Shown here: positions 22,166-34,675 of the stretch, in pieces | Numbering within the stretch: position 1 is the first letter of the stretch | How the letters are laid out: the number at the start of each line of letters is the position of its first letter | Source: Gentiana macrophylla | Lineage: Eukaryota; Streptophyta; Magnoliopsida; Gentianales; Gentianaceae | Length of the DNA: 64,000 bases | Direction of reading: 5' to 3' | Assembly: GCA_026214975.1 (NCBI GenBank) | Contig: CM047805.1 | Coordinates: 7,340,463-7,404,462 of the forward strand | Program-made: the position numbers and the translations under genes | The notes under the pieces: model-generated | Database searches by the model: none | Seen by the model: the letters and a program-made list of their open reading frames with translations, nothing else | Told to the model about the DNA's origin: nothing

Positions 22166-25100
22166 GAAATGACAAGCAATGATTGTTTTTAGAGCACACC
22201 CTTTCTCATCTTATTCACAACACTCTCCCACTTGCTCTAAAAGCAGTTGAGATATATCCCTCAATGCCGTACCCTCCAAGCACTCGACTTGGTACACTGA
22301 TCAGTTAGGTTGTCGACTCGAGACGATCTTTAGGATTGAAACGTCGCCGGTCCTTCCAATCAGGCGGTACTCTCTCTCAACATGCTTTTGACTTCTTGTG
22401 ACTGAGAAGATCCTTCTAAGCTATCTCTTCACTGTTTTCACGATGAAGCGATATCAGCTTATCAGACCTGGAATTACTTCCAGACCAAAAAGGAAATTCT
22501 AAGCACTATGAGTAAACACTGAGCCCGAGATCAACTTAATGATCATCCTTAATCTGACTACAAGTCAGAATCAGTGTAGTCAACCATATTCAAGTTTGCA
22601 CCTGAATATACAAGCATATGATTCCTCGTTCTCTAAAGATACTTGAGGACGTACTAAAATGCTTTTCAATGCACGAATCCGAGATTCGACTACTATTGAC
22701 TTGTGATAACCTGACTTGCCGTTATCCAAGAGAGACTCTATCCCATTTTCTCTTTATCCGGAGATTTAGAGAATCATTCCTGAGATGTAAGGTAGGACTA
22801 CTCGTTGAATGTTGCATACGTATATGCATGATCATCTTAACCAATAAGGCGGATCGATAGCCAATGACTCATTCTTGTGAATTTGACCGAATCAAATTCT
22901 TAGAATATAGTCCAATTCTATCATCCAGAGAATCTTGGCGTGTCAGTTTCCGACTTCAGATAGCACACCCATGTTGTTTCCAACCGTTTTAGTGTTATCA
23001 TTTATGAACACTAATACTACTACTACATTACCAATATTGATATCCAGTCTACAAAAAACTTATCAATATTTTGGTCAAGTCCACATATTTTAAAACATGT
23101 GACTTTTAAATGACCGAGAGGCTCTCTTAAATCCACAAAGGATATAAGCCATGGCAGGCCTCTTACCAAAGGTTCTTTCAGAATGAATTAAGATATCGTT
23201 AGTCTCGCAAAAAAGGTCTTAGGGAATCACCCCTATCTTCTGCTTTGTAAAGAATCCGTTATTCATTCTTAGCTAAAACCCTTCTGTTCTGAATGAATTC
23301 AGATTCCGTTGTTCGGCAAGAAAGTCTCAGGGAATCACCCCTATTTTCTGCTTTCTAACGAAATCTAGCAAGACTGAGTGGTGAGAGAGTTCAAGGTCTG
23401 GTTAACTCTCTACTTGTTAGGGAATCACCCCTATACCACTCAACTTTGCGCTGAAAGTTTAAACTTTCCTATTCATTCGACTCTTTTCCGTGTAGATCCA
23501 ATTGCTCCCACTGGGCTGAGACACTCGGGTGGTTCTACAAGAGGTGAATGCAATCTGAGTACCAAAACTCCATTCACAGGGTTAAGGTTTTCAAACCAAC
23601 CTCTATAATCGTAATCCTATACACCCCACCAAGAGCCATAGGTTATCAATCACCCCAAAGATTATAAAGTCCACAAAATCACAATGGGTCAACGGTTAAA
23701 CCATACTCCCACTGTATTCTAGGGTGGATTGACATTACGATCTAGTAGTATTTATCGGTGTAATCACCAACAACTAATGTTGGGCGTGGTCCGATTAAAT
23801 CGAGATAGTAACTACCTTTGGGTAACCGTACTCCAAGGTTTAAGGTCATTTTCTTATAGATTCTATCGGAAGGCTTGTGACAATTCAACCGTCACTTTAC
23901 GATCTCAAGAATCTTATAATCAACCTTCACTCGTCTCATTAAGATATTTCACGACAGTCACAATCAATCGAACGTATGCCGCAAATCCCGATCCTACCTT
24001 CAAGCATTAAATGCTAAATGCCTATATTCTGAGATATGGTGTGAACCGAATTCACTCCTTATCCATAAACTCACTAGCATCTTCTAGGTAGACTTCTCGG
24101 TTTACATAATAATGTTAACCGTTATTTTGCAAATTGAATTATCTTAATCGAGTTTAGCGATGTATTGTAGCATATCAATAACTATATAGGGCAAGTCTAT
24201 GGTTTCTTCCTCGGTGAGAAACATTCCACTTTAGGAGGCGGGCCGAGCATCATCCCAAGACTATGCGATAGCCTATTTCGAGCATGGAATACTCTATTCT
24301 CTGCTAAAATCAGAGACACCTCCTCGTATTCTTTCGATAAACCAACCAGTGTTTTGAGTAGTTATCAGACAGAATGTCACCACTCAAAATCTCCCACTAG
24401 CTTGTATCTCTCACTAGACCCCGAAGGTCATGGTGAACAAGCTATTTACTCCTTCAAAACTATTACCCTTTCCCGATTGAAAGGAAACTTAGTCATTGTT
24501 CCTTTGAGATAGTGTTCCAAGACTGGGAGATAAGAATCACCCTTAGCCAGTCAGCAGGTCTTGTCTCTAGCATATATGCACTAATTAATAGATATTGAAA
24601 GGTCGTTTATCTTAATACGAAAACCTTTTACCTTTAATAGTTTTAGATGTGTTACACATACTTATTCAGCTGTTCTAAGTGGTTCTGACTTTATCAAACA
24701 AAAGTCCAAGTCTCAGATTCGTACTACAAATGTCATATTCACTTTCTATGAGGCAACAATATATCGAGTTGAAAGTGAATCCAATTGTTTCAATGAATCT
24801 GTAAACAGAAAAATAAATTTTTTTTCTGTAATATTCAAGGATAGAATCCGAAATTCATTTCCTTATATCACTCCCACTATTCTAGTTGAAATTACTGCCC
24901 GTTGTTACTTTATTAATGCACAGCTTCATTGTTCTTCCAAAGAACTAAGCCACTGAGTCAAGTTACTCGGTTAAGAAAGTCGCTAAGGATTCATTGGTTA
25001 GTGATCCGAAATCACTTTCCTTATCCTATACTTTCTTTAATTAATGTTTCGGTTTAGCCTCAAAACTTTAGTTAAGATGATTAACACTTATAGACATTCT

Positions 25101-27670
25101 TTCCCATTCTTAACTTTCCTTAAAAGGAAATAGTCTTGAACTAGCAGTTCGTTTGAGTAGACACTACTCGTGAACTGTGGGATGTCTAATGAAAGTGTTA
25201 CCCAGTGGGACTGATTTTCTAATAAATTAGAAAAACATAATATAAAAGCTCCCACTAGTTTATCGGTTCCAAATACCGTCTAATTAGCGACACTTTAATT
25301 TATGATTCTCCAATTTTTCTATCAGAAAATTTCTCGTGTAGACACTACACAATTCACTAGAAGAATTTTATCGTCCCAATCATCTTTCAAACTAACTACG
25401 GTTGTCTCTCGCTTCAAGACGAGTGACAAAGAGTGACATGTCTATTTACGTCACTTAAGTTTTGAAGGCTTCAAGAGAAATATCTCTTCCAAAAATTAAT
25501 CGCATGTGAGATTAATGAATACAACGTTCTAGTTACTTACCACTTTTTAACGAAGTCATTACTAGTCAATTTTACACTAGCAGATCTAGCACCTTAGAGA
25601 TATATATATGATTGTAAATAAAATTGACAGAAAAATAAATCCAAATCATACACTACTAAAATTTTAAGAACATAAACTAAGTACTTATAGTCTATCCTAC
25701 CGTTCCAAGGATTTAATCTAATGCCTCAGTGTCGCCTTAGGGTAGGTCAAAGAGGTTTCGATTAATATTGAAGATCAGATTGAGAATCGAACATCTCATT
25801 TGTGATCGTCAATCACCTTTCCTTTTTCAGCCAAGGTACTACCAAAAATACCCTTTATGAGTGTGACCTACTGTCTCAGATTTTTAGGTAGACCCCGAGT
25901 GTGCCGCCTTAGGGTCGGTCAGTGACCCGACGAGTACCCAAAATCCTATCCTTTCGGAGACCAAGCCTTGAATTTTGATAGCGGTGAAGGCCTTCCTTAG
26001 GGAGGCCGGTCCCAGGCCGGCACGAGGCGTCACCATTCTCTCACGTTGCTTGTGTCAACAGTAGAGGCCGTGGGGTCGGTTGTCGCCTCTCCCGCTCCCA
26101 CTCAATATTTTGAAAAAGTGGTGGGTTTACTGATCACGTTTTTGGACTTGATGTTACATTAAGGAACAATAAATCATATGCCCGAATGTTGTCGGTTATG
26201 TGGGCTAGCCCACCCGACCTATTCGTTAGAACATATGTGGCCGTCGGACGGGTAAAGGCTAGGAGAGGTCCGTTGAGCCGTAGTGGCTCTTCGGATGGCT
26301 CGATGATTGCCGCACTTCGTGCAAACGCCACACGTGGAGGGTGAAGTCGATTGAGCCGTAGCTACCGTTGACCACCCAACCGTGGTTAAACCACTTTCAA
26401 CCTGTTTGCCCGTGATTATCCAATCCTTAAACATCAAACATTCACGTGTGACACTACGGAACAAAAACGTAATATCGTCTTAGGTAAGGTGGAATTCACC
26501 GATAATCCAACACCTTAACCACGAAGTTTCGGGATTTTATTCCTTATGCTTTTCAGCAGAGGGGATTCACCGAGAATCCATCACCCAACCTCGACGATTG
26601 AAAAAAAAACCCGTGTTCCTCGGTTTTACCTAATTAGTTTCTAATTAATATCAAACAATTAATTAAAACTAATCGTGTGTTTTATACATGCCTAACTAAT
26701 TCCTCGAATTAATTTCTACATGTATGCATATGGAGTGGAATTCATGATATGATGCATGTCATGGCAATTTTCCGTTCTACTCATACAATCTACACATGTA
26801 TACTAGTGCGGAAAATAAACACCGAGATGGACCGTTGGCACTTCGTAACTAATCTATTCGAAAATAAATTAAAACCCTAATCTGCAGCTGTTAAGAATCT
26901 TCGACGATCGGCATATCAAACGAACTTGGATCGGGACGAAACTTTCCAGATCTGATCTTCATTCTTCGGACTTCAATATGGACGGTCGGATCAGATCTTT
27001 GACTTGTCAATCTTCCTCAGTGAGCCGCCCAACTTGCTGCTGAAACAGACTCTTACAGCAGTGCATCATATACTTCCCGAGGCCGATCGGGGATCAAGAT
27101 GAATCCCGATCGTCCTGAAAATTTTATCTCACGTCCAAAACTCCATGATTATCGATCTGACCGGTCGGATATTCGTTTCAATGGTCCAATACTTTCCAGA
27201 AAATCGAGGAAGTCACAGTTAGGGTTTCTGTGACTCCTGCGTTTTTCTGTTACAGCTGCCTCTTCTCATCCACGAACGGACATCCAAACGGACTCTGATC
27301 GACGCCACATTTTTTGGGATTGTTCATCAACTTCCAATCTTGATTCTGACCGGAGGGATCTTCGTTTTAACGGCTCAAACGACGGAAAAAACGAAAAAAA
27401 TAAACAGCTACTGTACAGATCTATTTTCTGGAAATTAAACTTGCAATAAAAAATAAATTACATAATTTCCTATAGTCATATGAAAGAATTTTCATCGTTT
27501 ATATGAGTTGACAATAGATCTAATGGGAAAACGGTGTCAACCCCAATCCATCTCTTCAACCATAGCAATTTAAAAATTATTAATGCATAATAATAAGTAA
27601 AATATCACCTACATGCAATTCCACTCCTTTAAATCGTTTAACTACGATTATGATTATATAAATCGTGGAA
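22166..27670 (-). other. RE5 internal region, 5.5 kb without recognisable coding
   Basis: No copia or gypsy domain could be read on either strand; the longest ORFs are under 95 codons and unconvincing. Local structure includes three copies of GGGAATCACCCCTAT (23222, 23330, 23420), two CGCCTTAGGGT boxes (about 25733 and 25906), and ATTCACCGA-AATCCA repeats near 26492 and 26569. The stretch near the primer site (26800-27650) looks like an untranslated leader. Either a strongly decayed coding region or a true LARD. Confidence 0.55.
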
Positions 27671-27686
27671 CCTGGCTCTGATACCA
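27671..27686 (-). other. RE5 primer binding site (tRNA-iMet)
   Basis: The minus strand reads TGGTATCAGAGCCAGG two bases after the right LTR end, matching initiator-Met tRNA over its whole length. Confidence 0.85.
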
Positions 27687-27688
27687 CA

Positions 27689-29383
27689 TGAAGGATGCAG
27701 GTTCTTAGATCTAAACGAATTAGATCTACGCACATCGGATGGATCACGATTTATATATCAAAACACATAATTAAAGGACTTAAACTATTACAAGGGGGTT
27801 TAAGGTCATGTTACCAATAACGGGAAGAGAAGCCTTGATCTACCAATGTGTTCTCCAAACGGTGGTTGGTGGACACCGATCCTTGGATTTGAAACCTCCT
27901 TGATATGCTTTCAAGTTTTTCTTCAACCAAAAAACCCAAGACAAGAAACAAATTTTTCTCTCTTTATTCTAGTGTGGGGGGGCGAAATTTTGCACACCCT
28001 TTTTGTCTTGGAAGAACTCTCTTTATATAGGAGAGTAAATCATTGGCCTCCAAGTTTCTAATTAATTAAATAAATAATTAAAAAGAAATCACAATAAAGG
28101 ATAATTCCATTTATAAAAGATTGTGATTAATCAATCAATCAATTACAAATCAATTATCTTTTATTAATTAATTATTTAACAAGTAAATAATTAATCACAC
28201 AAGAAAATCAATTCTTGCCCTTTTAATAGCTGGAGAGGCGCCACACACTAGGGTTTAGGCCCACGTAAAATGTCTTTTACAGTGTATTATATTATTCAAA
28301 TCCAACTAAATAATATTTTGCATATCAATTAATTAGCCCAGCCAATTAATTATCACTGAGGCCCAAAAACAAGAAAAACATCCGAATTACAGGAGCCACA
28401 TCGGGGACCATGGACCTATAACCAGTAGCTCCAATAATTAATTATTCATCGAACAGAATAAGTACATTAATTATTAATTCCGGGATTACGCCACCATAAA
28501 CCCGAAACTGAACTCTACCGATTATAGATGTATACTTATACTCAACCCATAGAGTGAATAAGCGTCCATTGATATAATCACTACATACGGATTAACCCTC
28601 CATAGATCGTCCATTCTCGAGTGGGAAGTCTCCGTGAACCCGACTCGAGAATATCTTATCCTTATTTACCATTAACCCCGATGATCAATTAGCACACATA
28701 TCGACTAGTAGCTAATTAGTCAAATGTGAACTCCGGGATCGATCACTTTCTTAGGGCTAACAAATAAGGGATCGTCTCTCTACTTCCCGCGAGGAAGGAA
28801 TGGATTCCATGTCTGTGAAAATCGAACTACTCACTCATCCGGAGATAGTGCCAATGAGAAGTGGCTTGGAACACATATTAAAGTGAACCGTAACTAACAC
28901 ATCAAACACTACCCCGGGACAAGATCCTGTGATCACCTCGGGATTAAGGTTGATCCATATATGATCATCTAATGATTTAATAAGATTCCTCGATTACGGA
29001 ATTATACCGAGAAATTCAGATTAAATCGGTCCAAATCCTATATGAATGCCATCATATATAAATGCCCCACGTAGGTACCTCACCGACATCCGGATAAGAC
29101 TATCACACCCTAAGGTGTTCGGCGCGATTATTGGTGTTTTAATCAAGAGACCCTAAACTCGATTAAGTTCACCACGGACTAACAGCTTTAAGCATATCTC
29201 CACTAACTCAATCCTCACGTTTAATCCATACACCGAAAGTTAAGTGGTTACATACTGAATATACTTAGGGTTTGCGTGAGTGTATTACTTTACAAGCACA
29301 AAGCAAGTAATAAGGTGAGATAAATTACATCATTCATTATTAAAAACAATTACACAAATTGTCTTTCGGCACTACACCTAACA
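27689..29383 (-). repeat. RE5 5' LTR (right copy)
   Basis: TGAAGGATGCAGG...ACACCTAACA on the plus strand. A TATA box (minus strand CCTATATAAAG) lies at about 28022-28032, altered to CCTACATAAAG in the left copy. Confidence 0.9.
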
Positions 29384-29960
29384 TATCTTGCTTATAAAAA
29401 CTTCAAAGTATACTAGATGGATGTCAAAAGTGCATTTTTGAATGGCATCCTAGAAGAAGAGGTTTATGTTCAGCAAATTTCTGGTTTTGAAGTTAAAGAT
29501 CAAGAAGATAAAGTGTACAGACTCAACAAAGCACTTTATGGTTTGAAACAAGCACCAAAGGCATGGTATGAGACTTTATGTCAATTCATGGTGAACAATG
29601 GTTTTACCAAAAGGACCATTGACAAGACTTTTTTCAGAATCAATGAAAGACACAGAACCCTGCTGGTACAGATTTATGTGGATGACATAATTTTTGGTTC
29701 TGAAAATGAAGTACTATGTGAAAAGTTTGCTAATCTCATTAAAAGCAAGTTCCAAATGAGTATGATGGGAGAAATGAACTATTTCTTGGGATTACAAGTC
29801 AAGAAAATGCAAGATGGAATCTTCATTCATCAAACAAAGTACACCAAGGAGCTGATGAAGAAGTTTGGTATGGAAAATAGCACCAAAGTATCTTTCCTAT
29901 GAATACAAACATCAGATTGGATGAAGACAAAGATGGTAAAGATGTTGATTAGACTTTATA
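29384..29960 (+). pseudogene. RE2 reverse transcriptase, C-terminal part
   Basis: It resumes as [17 protein letters not shown], with TAG (29414-29416) where Q is expected. The ORF 29417-29902 is intact: [21 protein letters not shown], and the catalytic [13 protein letters not shown] box near 29667-29705, then [20 protein letters not shown]. It has the palm and thumb features of copia RT. It is separated from its N-terminal half by RE5. Confidence 0.9.
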
Positions 29961-30620
29961 CAGAAGGATGATCAGAAGTCTACTGTACCTTACAGCTAGC
30001 AGACCTGAAACATCCATTGCAGTAGGTGTTTGTGCAAGATTTCAATAAAAACCTAAGGAAAGTCACTTAGCTGCAGTAAAAAGGATACTCAAGTATCTTA
30101 ATAAGACTTTGGGAGTAAGGATTTGGTATTCAAAAGATGGAAGTTTCAAAGTTATATCCTACTTAGATTCTAATTATGCTGGATGCAAGATTTGTAAAAA
30201 AAGCACCACAGGAACTTGTCAGGTGATGGGAAATGGACTTGTTTCCTGGTTTAGTAAGAAACAGAATTCTATATCAACTTCCACTGTTGAAGCTGAATAC
30301 ATTGCTGCTGGAAGCTGCTGTGCACAAGTACCTTGGTTAAGACCGTAATTAAGGGATTATGGGATTGAACAAAGAGAAATTCTCATAATGTGTGACAATA
30401 CAAGTGCAATTGCAATCACAGAAAATCCTGTTTTGCACCCAAGAACCAAACACATTGATGTAAGCCATCATTTTATAAGAGATCATGTTGAAAGGAAAGA
30501 TGTGGTGGTTCTTTATATCCTACTGAAGATCAAGTTGCTGACATATTTATAAAACCTTTGGATAGTGAAAGATTTGCTAAGTTAAGAACTGAACTTGGCA
30601 TCATCAAAGTTGGCTGAGTT
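29961..30620 (+). pseudogene. RE2 RNase H
   Basis: It contains SLLYLTASRPE, then YLDSNYAGCK, STSTVEAEYIAA, IMCDNTSAIAI and HPRTKHIDVSHHFIRDHV, the ordered RNase H blocks with the expected acidic residues. Stops occur at 30045 and 30346 and a frameshift near 30520. It would degrade the RNA strand of the hybrid during cDNA synthesis. Confidence 0.9.
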
Positions 30621-31199
30621 TCTAATGGTCAGCAGAGTACTGGAATTCACCAAGGGGACTAGTCTTTGCCTTGCTGGGTGCGCTCACTTGGCAGATTAGT
30701 CATTGGTATCAACAATTCCTAAGTGCTCCTATAGTTTGGACAATTGAGCAAATGAAGTTGCCAAGGGGATTGGTCTTGCCCTGCTGGGTGAGCTCACTTG
30801 GCAGATCAGTCATTGGTATTAAACTTCATCTTGTATTATCAGTTGGACAAAACTATGGTGTATGAAGATCAGCTGTCCATTTTTGTATCAGCAGGCTGCT
30901 GAACCAACAGAAGAATCTCAGTAGAGTAATTTCAAGAGAACCTGCTGAAGCTCAAGTCTACTGAAGACTCAGTCTGCTGAATGATACGTTTCTGATAAAG
31001 TCAGACTTTAATGAAAGTCAACAGTAGAGTAAATGGATATTATTCTTATCCTTTATCATAGCCGTTACAATATTTATGGTTATTACATTAGTGGGATGAA
31101 TTAGTGTGACACGTTGCAGCATCACTTTTATTCCAAATTAAATCATGGTTAATGCTACAAGATGCGTGCAAGATTTGCCTAAAGTTTCTCACCCACTAC

Positions 31200-31202
<3 letters not shown>
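30621..31202 (+). promoter_or_regulatory. RE2 spacer between pol and ORF3
   Basis: Non-coding. It holds the duplicated 60-bp motif (separate entry) and then sequence conserved with RE11 58700-59060. GACACGTTGC at 31108-31117 corresponds to the G-box CACGTG in RE11 (58792-58797). The TA repeat that follows lies where RE11 has a TATA-like box. A promoter for ORF3 is a reasonable guess but unproven. Confidence 0.4.
30650..30819 (+). repeat. Duplicated 60-bp motif after RE2 pol
   Basis: CCAAGGGGA...CATTGGTAT occurs at 30650-30709 and 30761-30819, 111 bases apart. The same pair, same spacing, is in RE11 (59058-59117 and 59166-59225, minus strand), so it is an old family trait. Each copy has a purine run and GCTCACTTGGCAGA. 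Confidence 0.75.

Positions 31203-31266
<64 letters not shown>
31203..31266. repeat. (TA)n microsatellite before RE2 ORF3
   Basis: About 32 TA units, 120 bases upstream of the ORF3 ATG. Apparent IYIYIY proteins from it are artefacts. Confidence 0.95.
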
Positions 31267-31270
<4 letters not shown>

Positions 31271-31386
31271 CAATCATATCTGAGACATAATGTATATGCA
31301 AATCGAGATCATTTTCTCTGAAAAAAGACACAAGTGTGAACATAGATTTACAGAGATTTTCTTCTTCATCTTTCTCAAACATAACA

Positions 31387-33265
31387 ATGGCGGACAAAGA
31401 TGTTCATCTTGGAACCAAATAAAGTGTTAGAGGTTATATTCTGACGACAATCGATGCAACAGATTTGACTATCAATCTTGGAAGAAGAATTAGAAGACTT
31501 GAAGGACTGGAAAATGTGCTAAATATTAGATTGGACAAGATTTCATATAACAATGTTTGTGATTTCTGGAGGAATATGGTGATTAGAGATAGTACTGAGG
31601 CATTTACAACAACTGTAAATGGCCAAGAAATTGGAGTAACCTCAGACCTGCTGAGAGAGGTCTTTGGATTTGGTCCAGGGAATAGAGCCCCTACAAATCC
31701 ATAATCTATGGAATTCACAAGGCTAGCTTTTGTGGAGTTAATCAAAACTAATGCTGATGTACCAGTAGCCTTGAACATCAATGAAAAATATCTCTTATGA
31801 GTATAACCTGCTGAGCAAAATTATTGCTAAGAATGTTTTGGGGTTTGTTGGACGCTTGAATACTCTATCTGGACCCAAAATAGACCTGTTGATAATCATT
31901 TCAAGGAGCGTGAAGTTTGATTGGGCTGGTTTCTTTGTTGAATACATGAAGAGGATTATGTCAGATGAAAGAGAAACAATAAGAATGAGGCTCAAAGAGA
32001 ATAAATCTACTGGTTATAAAGGTTCAGGTTTCCTCATCAAGACAAAACCCTTGGGGTTAATGGTTCAGGCCCTGCTGAATCATTTTAAGATTGCTCATGT
32101 TGCTCCTTCTACCATCAACAACGCCAGATACAAACCAGAGATTACAACTCCTATTCCAGGCCTTGATGATGATGAAGAGGTTCAAGAAGTTGAAAGTGAT
32201 GGTGAGCAGGAACAAAGAACTAAAGCTAGAGATGATGTGAAAGCTGCTGTACCAAAGAAAACAGTGAATAAAAGAAAGGCCGCTGACACCACAAAGATAA
32301 CTGAATTGTTAAAGCCAAAGAGGACAAGGCAATCAGTAGACACTGCCAAGTCTACTGAGGATCAAACTACTGTTGATCCTACTGCGCCTACTGAGATTGC
32401 CAAGAAGACTGCTGCTGACATAATCAAAGAACAAATCAAAGAAGATTCAAGGAAAAGGAAGGCTGCTAGTAAAGAGCAGTTAGAAGAACTTTTTGAGATT
32501 CAAGAGCAACTTGCTAAGAGAAGAAAGCAAGTTGTGAGGAAGAAAGGACATGGGAAAGGCAAAGAACTGTGAGTTCTGGAAGAGCAAAGAGAAGAGGAAG
32601 CAGAATTAGATGTTGAAGATCAGCCTATTATGGAGGCTACTGAATTTGTTGTTGAACTACAAGTTGAAGAACCAGAGACAATTGCTGAATCTAGACCTGC
32701 TGTGGAGGTTGATGAACCTGTTGAAGACCCTACTGAGACTGCAACAACTCAGGGGGAATGAAAGTCAGTTGATATCCCTGTTGTGGAACATATAATTCAA
32801 GGGCAAGCCAGTGTAGAGCAATTGGAAGTGGTAGACACAAACTTACTTGTTGGAGAGTCTACTAACATTTTTATGTCTGTTGAAGATACCCTGAGTCATC
32901 TTGTTGAGACTTTTGGAAGTCAACAAGTTGATAAACCTGATCCACCTGCTCCAAGAAAACCAACCATGCCCTATGAAAGGAAGGAGAAGAAATCTAAGAA
33001 GCCTAAAGAAGATCCAAATCTTAGGAAGATTTCAAAATACTTTGCCTGGAAGTTTGGTTTCTACAACAACAAAAGCCGGCAAGAGAACCAATGAGTGGTT
33101 TTGAAGAATGGGCTTTTAAAAGTCTTGGGGTGGAGAGTTTGTTGGGATTGATTGACACTTCCATGTTGTAGATGAGGCTGCTGGAGATTATTGAGAATGA
33201 AAAGCAGCAAGGAAGTATAATGATCAAAGATCCCAAGTTTACACCAGATAGTGATGATTCATCAT
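31387..33265 (+). pseudogene. RE2 ORF3, part 1 (N-terminal module and basic region)
   Basis: The ATG at 31387 was chosen because MADKDVH aligns with MAERIEV at the RE11 start. The first stop, TAA at 31420, replaces a Gln codon. It contains LRRLEGLENVLNIRL-like helices, FWRNMV, TSDLLREVFGFG, then LLSKIIAKNVLGFVG and LSGPKIDLLIII...FDWAGFFVEYMK (31781-32572). A Lys/Arg-rich stretch with several KRK clusters follows, then acidic sequence, then YFAWKFGFY and FEEWAFKSLGVESLLGLID (about 33030-33165). sLTR6 cuts in at 33266. No enzyme motif or membrane segment is seen. The N-terminal layout loosely recalls the plant transposon protein domain Transposase_32, which is an inference from pattern only. 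Confidence 0.65.
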
Positions 33266-34675
33266 TGTTGGTCCTAGAGAAGGGTAAAACTATTGTCAGA
33301 GGGGGGGGGGTGAATGATTATAGTGGAGTTTCAAAAACTTTTCTTGTATTTAAAAGCTTTTTGGCAGCGGATAAGTCCCTTCTTACTATGTTGTTTCAAA
33401 GTAGTTTGGACAATCACAAATATAGATTATAATTTAGGCAATTTAAATGAATGCAGTAAAGTAGATTGCAGAAAGTAAATTGACACAAGGCTTATAGTGG
33501 TTCAGGGTGGTGTAATCCCTTAATCCACTCTTCTCCTATGATGATTGGAGGAATTCACTATTGTTTTCACATATACAATAGTATGATTATCCTTGACTTC
33601 CCAAGCTTCACAATCTACAAGACTATCACTCTTTGACTGCAATAAATTGATGATTCACTCTCTTTCACTGCTCATTGAGATCAAATCCTTCAAAGCTATC
33701 ACAAGCACAACTCCTTCTCGGATGACTTCTCGATTCGATTTGCTTGATTTATTGTGAATGAGATTCACAAACTTGATTGATCAATCTCGATCTTTGAATA
33801 TGAAATTGTAGTTCTGATATCTGAGTTGATCTGTAGATAAATCCATGTAAGTTCAGAGAGAAGGATTTTCAAATTGATAGAGTTTCTGCTTAGTTTTCTT
33901 TTTCTAATCGTTGTTTTTATCTGTCTGTCAATGCCTTCTATTTATATCCGTGAGTATCCTTGATTTGAAATTCCGTCCGTTGGCTATATTTATGAGGGTA
34001 ATAATCCATGATTTTATTCTTGATTCCCCCTTAATTATATTCTCCTTGATTTCATTGATCGAATTTTTCCTTCAAATGTATAGCAGAAAATCCGTCATTG
34101 ATTGATCCTCTATTGATTGTGCATTAAATGCATGATCCTCTGAATCTTCATCATATTTCAATTCTGTTCTGATAAGGATTACTTCGCCGTTCTTCGAACG
34201 GTCGAGTGATCCATCTGACTTTGCCGTTTTAGATCTTCCTTCACTTTTTTTGCCTTTACTTTGCAGAAAGTCAGTTTACTCTGCCGATTCACTGTTTCCT
34301 TCATCACTTCAGTTTAAAGGAGAATCTTTGTACTTCACTGATCATTGATTTGGGTGAGATCAGTGTACACCATATTTGAACATTGAATTTCATCACTTGA
34401 AACATACTTACTTATCCAAGGTCATCACAGACTTCCTTGGTTATAAGTCATACCATTAAGTCTTCACTGCTTCTATGCTGGTGCTTAGCTGGCTTCACTC
34501 TGCCGAATGTCTGCTTTACTTTTCCGTCATACCAACTAGTACAATACTTGTCTGACTTAACTTATACAATATGTCAGACTCTAAGTAAACACTTATATAG
34601 AGAATTCTAACTTATTTCAGTCTTGCTATAACAGCTAGTATGGCCATCATCAAAACATAAAAAATGTTCCTAACA
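33266..34675 (-). repeat. sLTR6: solo LTR of the RE9 family in RE2 ORF3
   Basis: The minus strand reads TGTTAGGAACATTTTTTATG...GGACCAACA, matching the RE9 5' LTR (43551-44944) along its length. A perfect TSD ATCAT flanks it (33261-33265, 34676-34680). There are no internal sequences, so recombination between two LTRs removed the rest. It contains a run of 10 G at 33301-33310. Confidence 0.9.

Larger units (their letters stand above)
20449..29383 (-). mobile_element. RE5: non-coding LTR element with copia-type ends, nested in RE2 RT
   Basis: It has two 1.7-kb LTRs (20449-22150, 27689-29383). An iMet primer site next to the right LTR and a purine tract next to the left one, both on the minus strand, set the orientation: LTRs read TGTTAGGTGTAGTGCC...ATCCTTCA. 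The internal 5.5 kb shows no Gag or Pol motif. The flanks are TATGC (20444-20448) and TATCTTGC after 29383, an imperfect TSD. The insertion splits RE2 reverse transcriptase at the AYA-YKNF junction. A solo LTR of this family is at 35519-37198. Confidence 0.85.

Noticed and set aside
23222..23434. GGGAATCACCCCTAT repeats as a CRISPR array
   Set aside because: Only three copies, irregular spacing, inside a plant retroelement.
22618..24010. Plus-strand ORFs in RE5 as captured host gene exons
   Set aside because: Under 95 codons, no recognisable domain, no splice-site pattern linking them.
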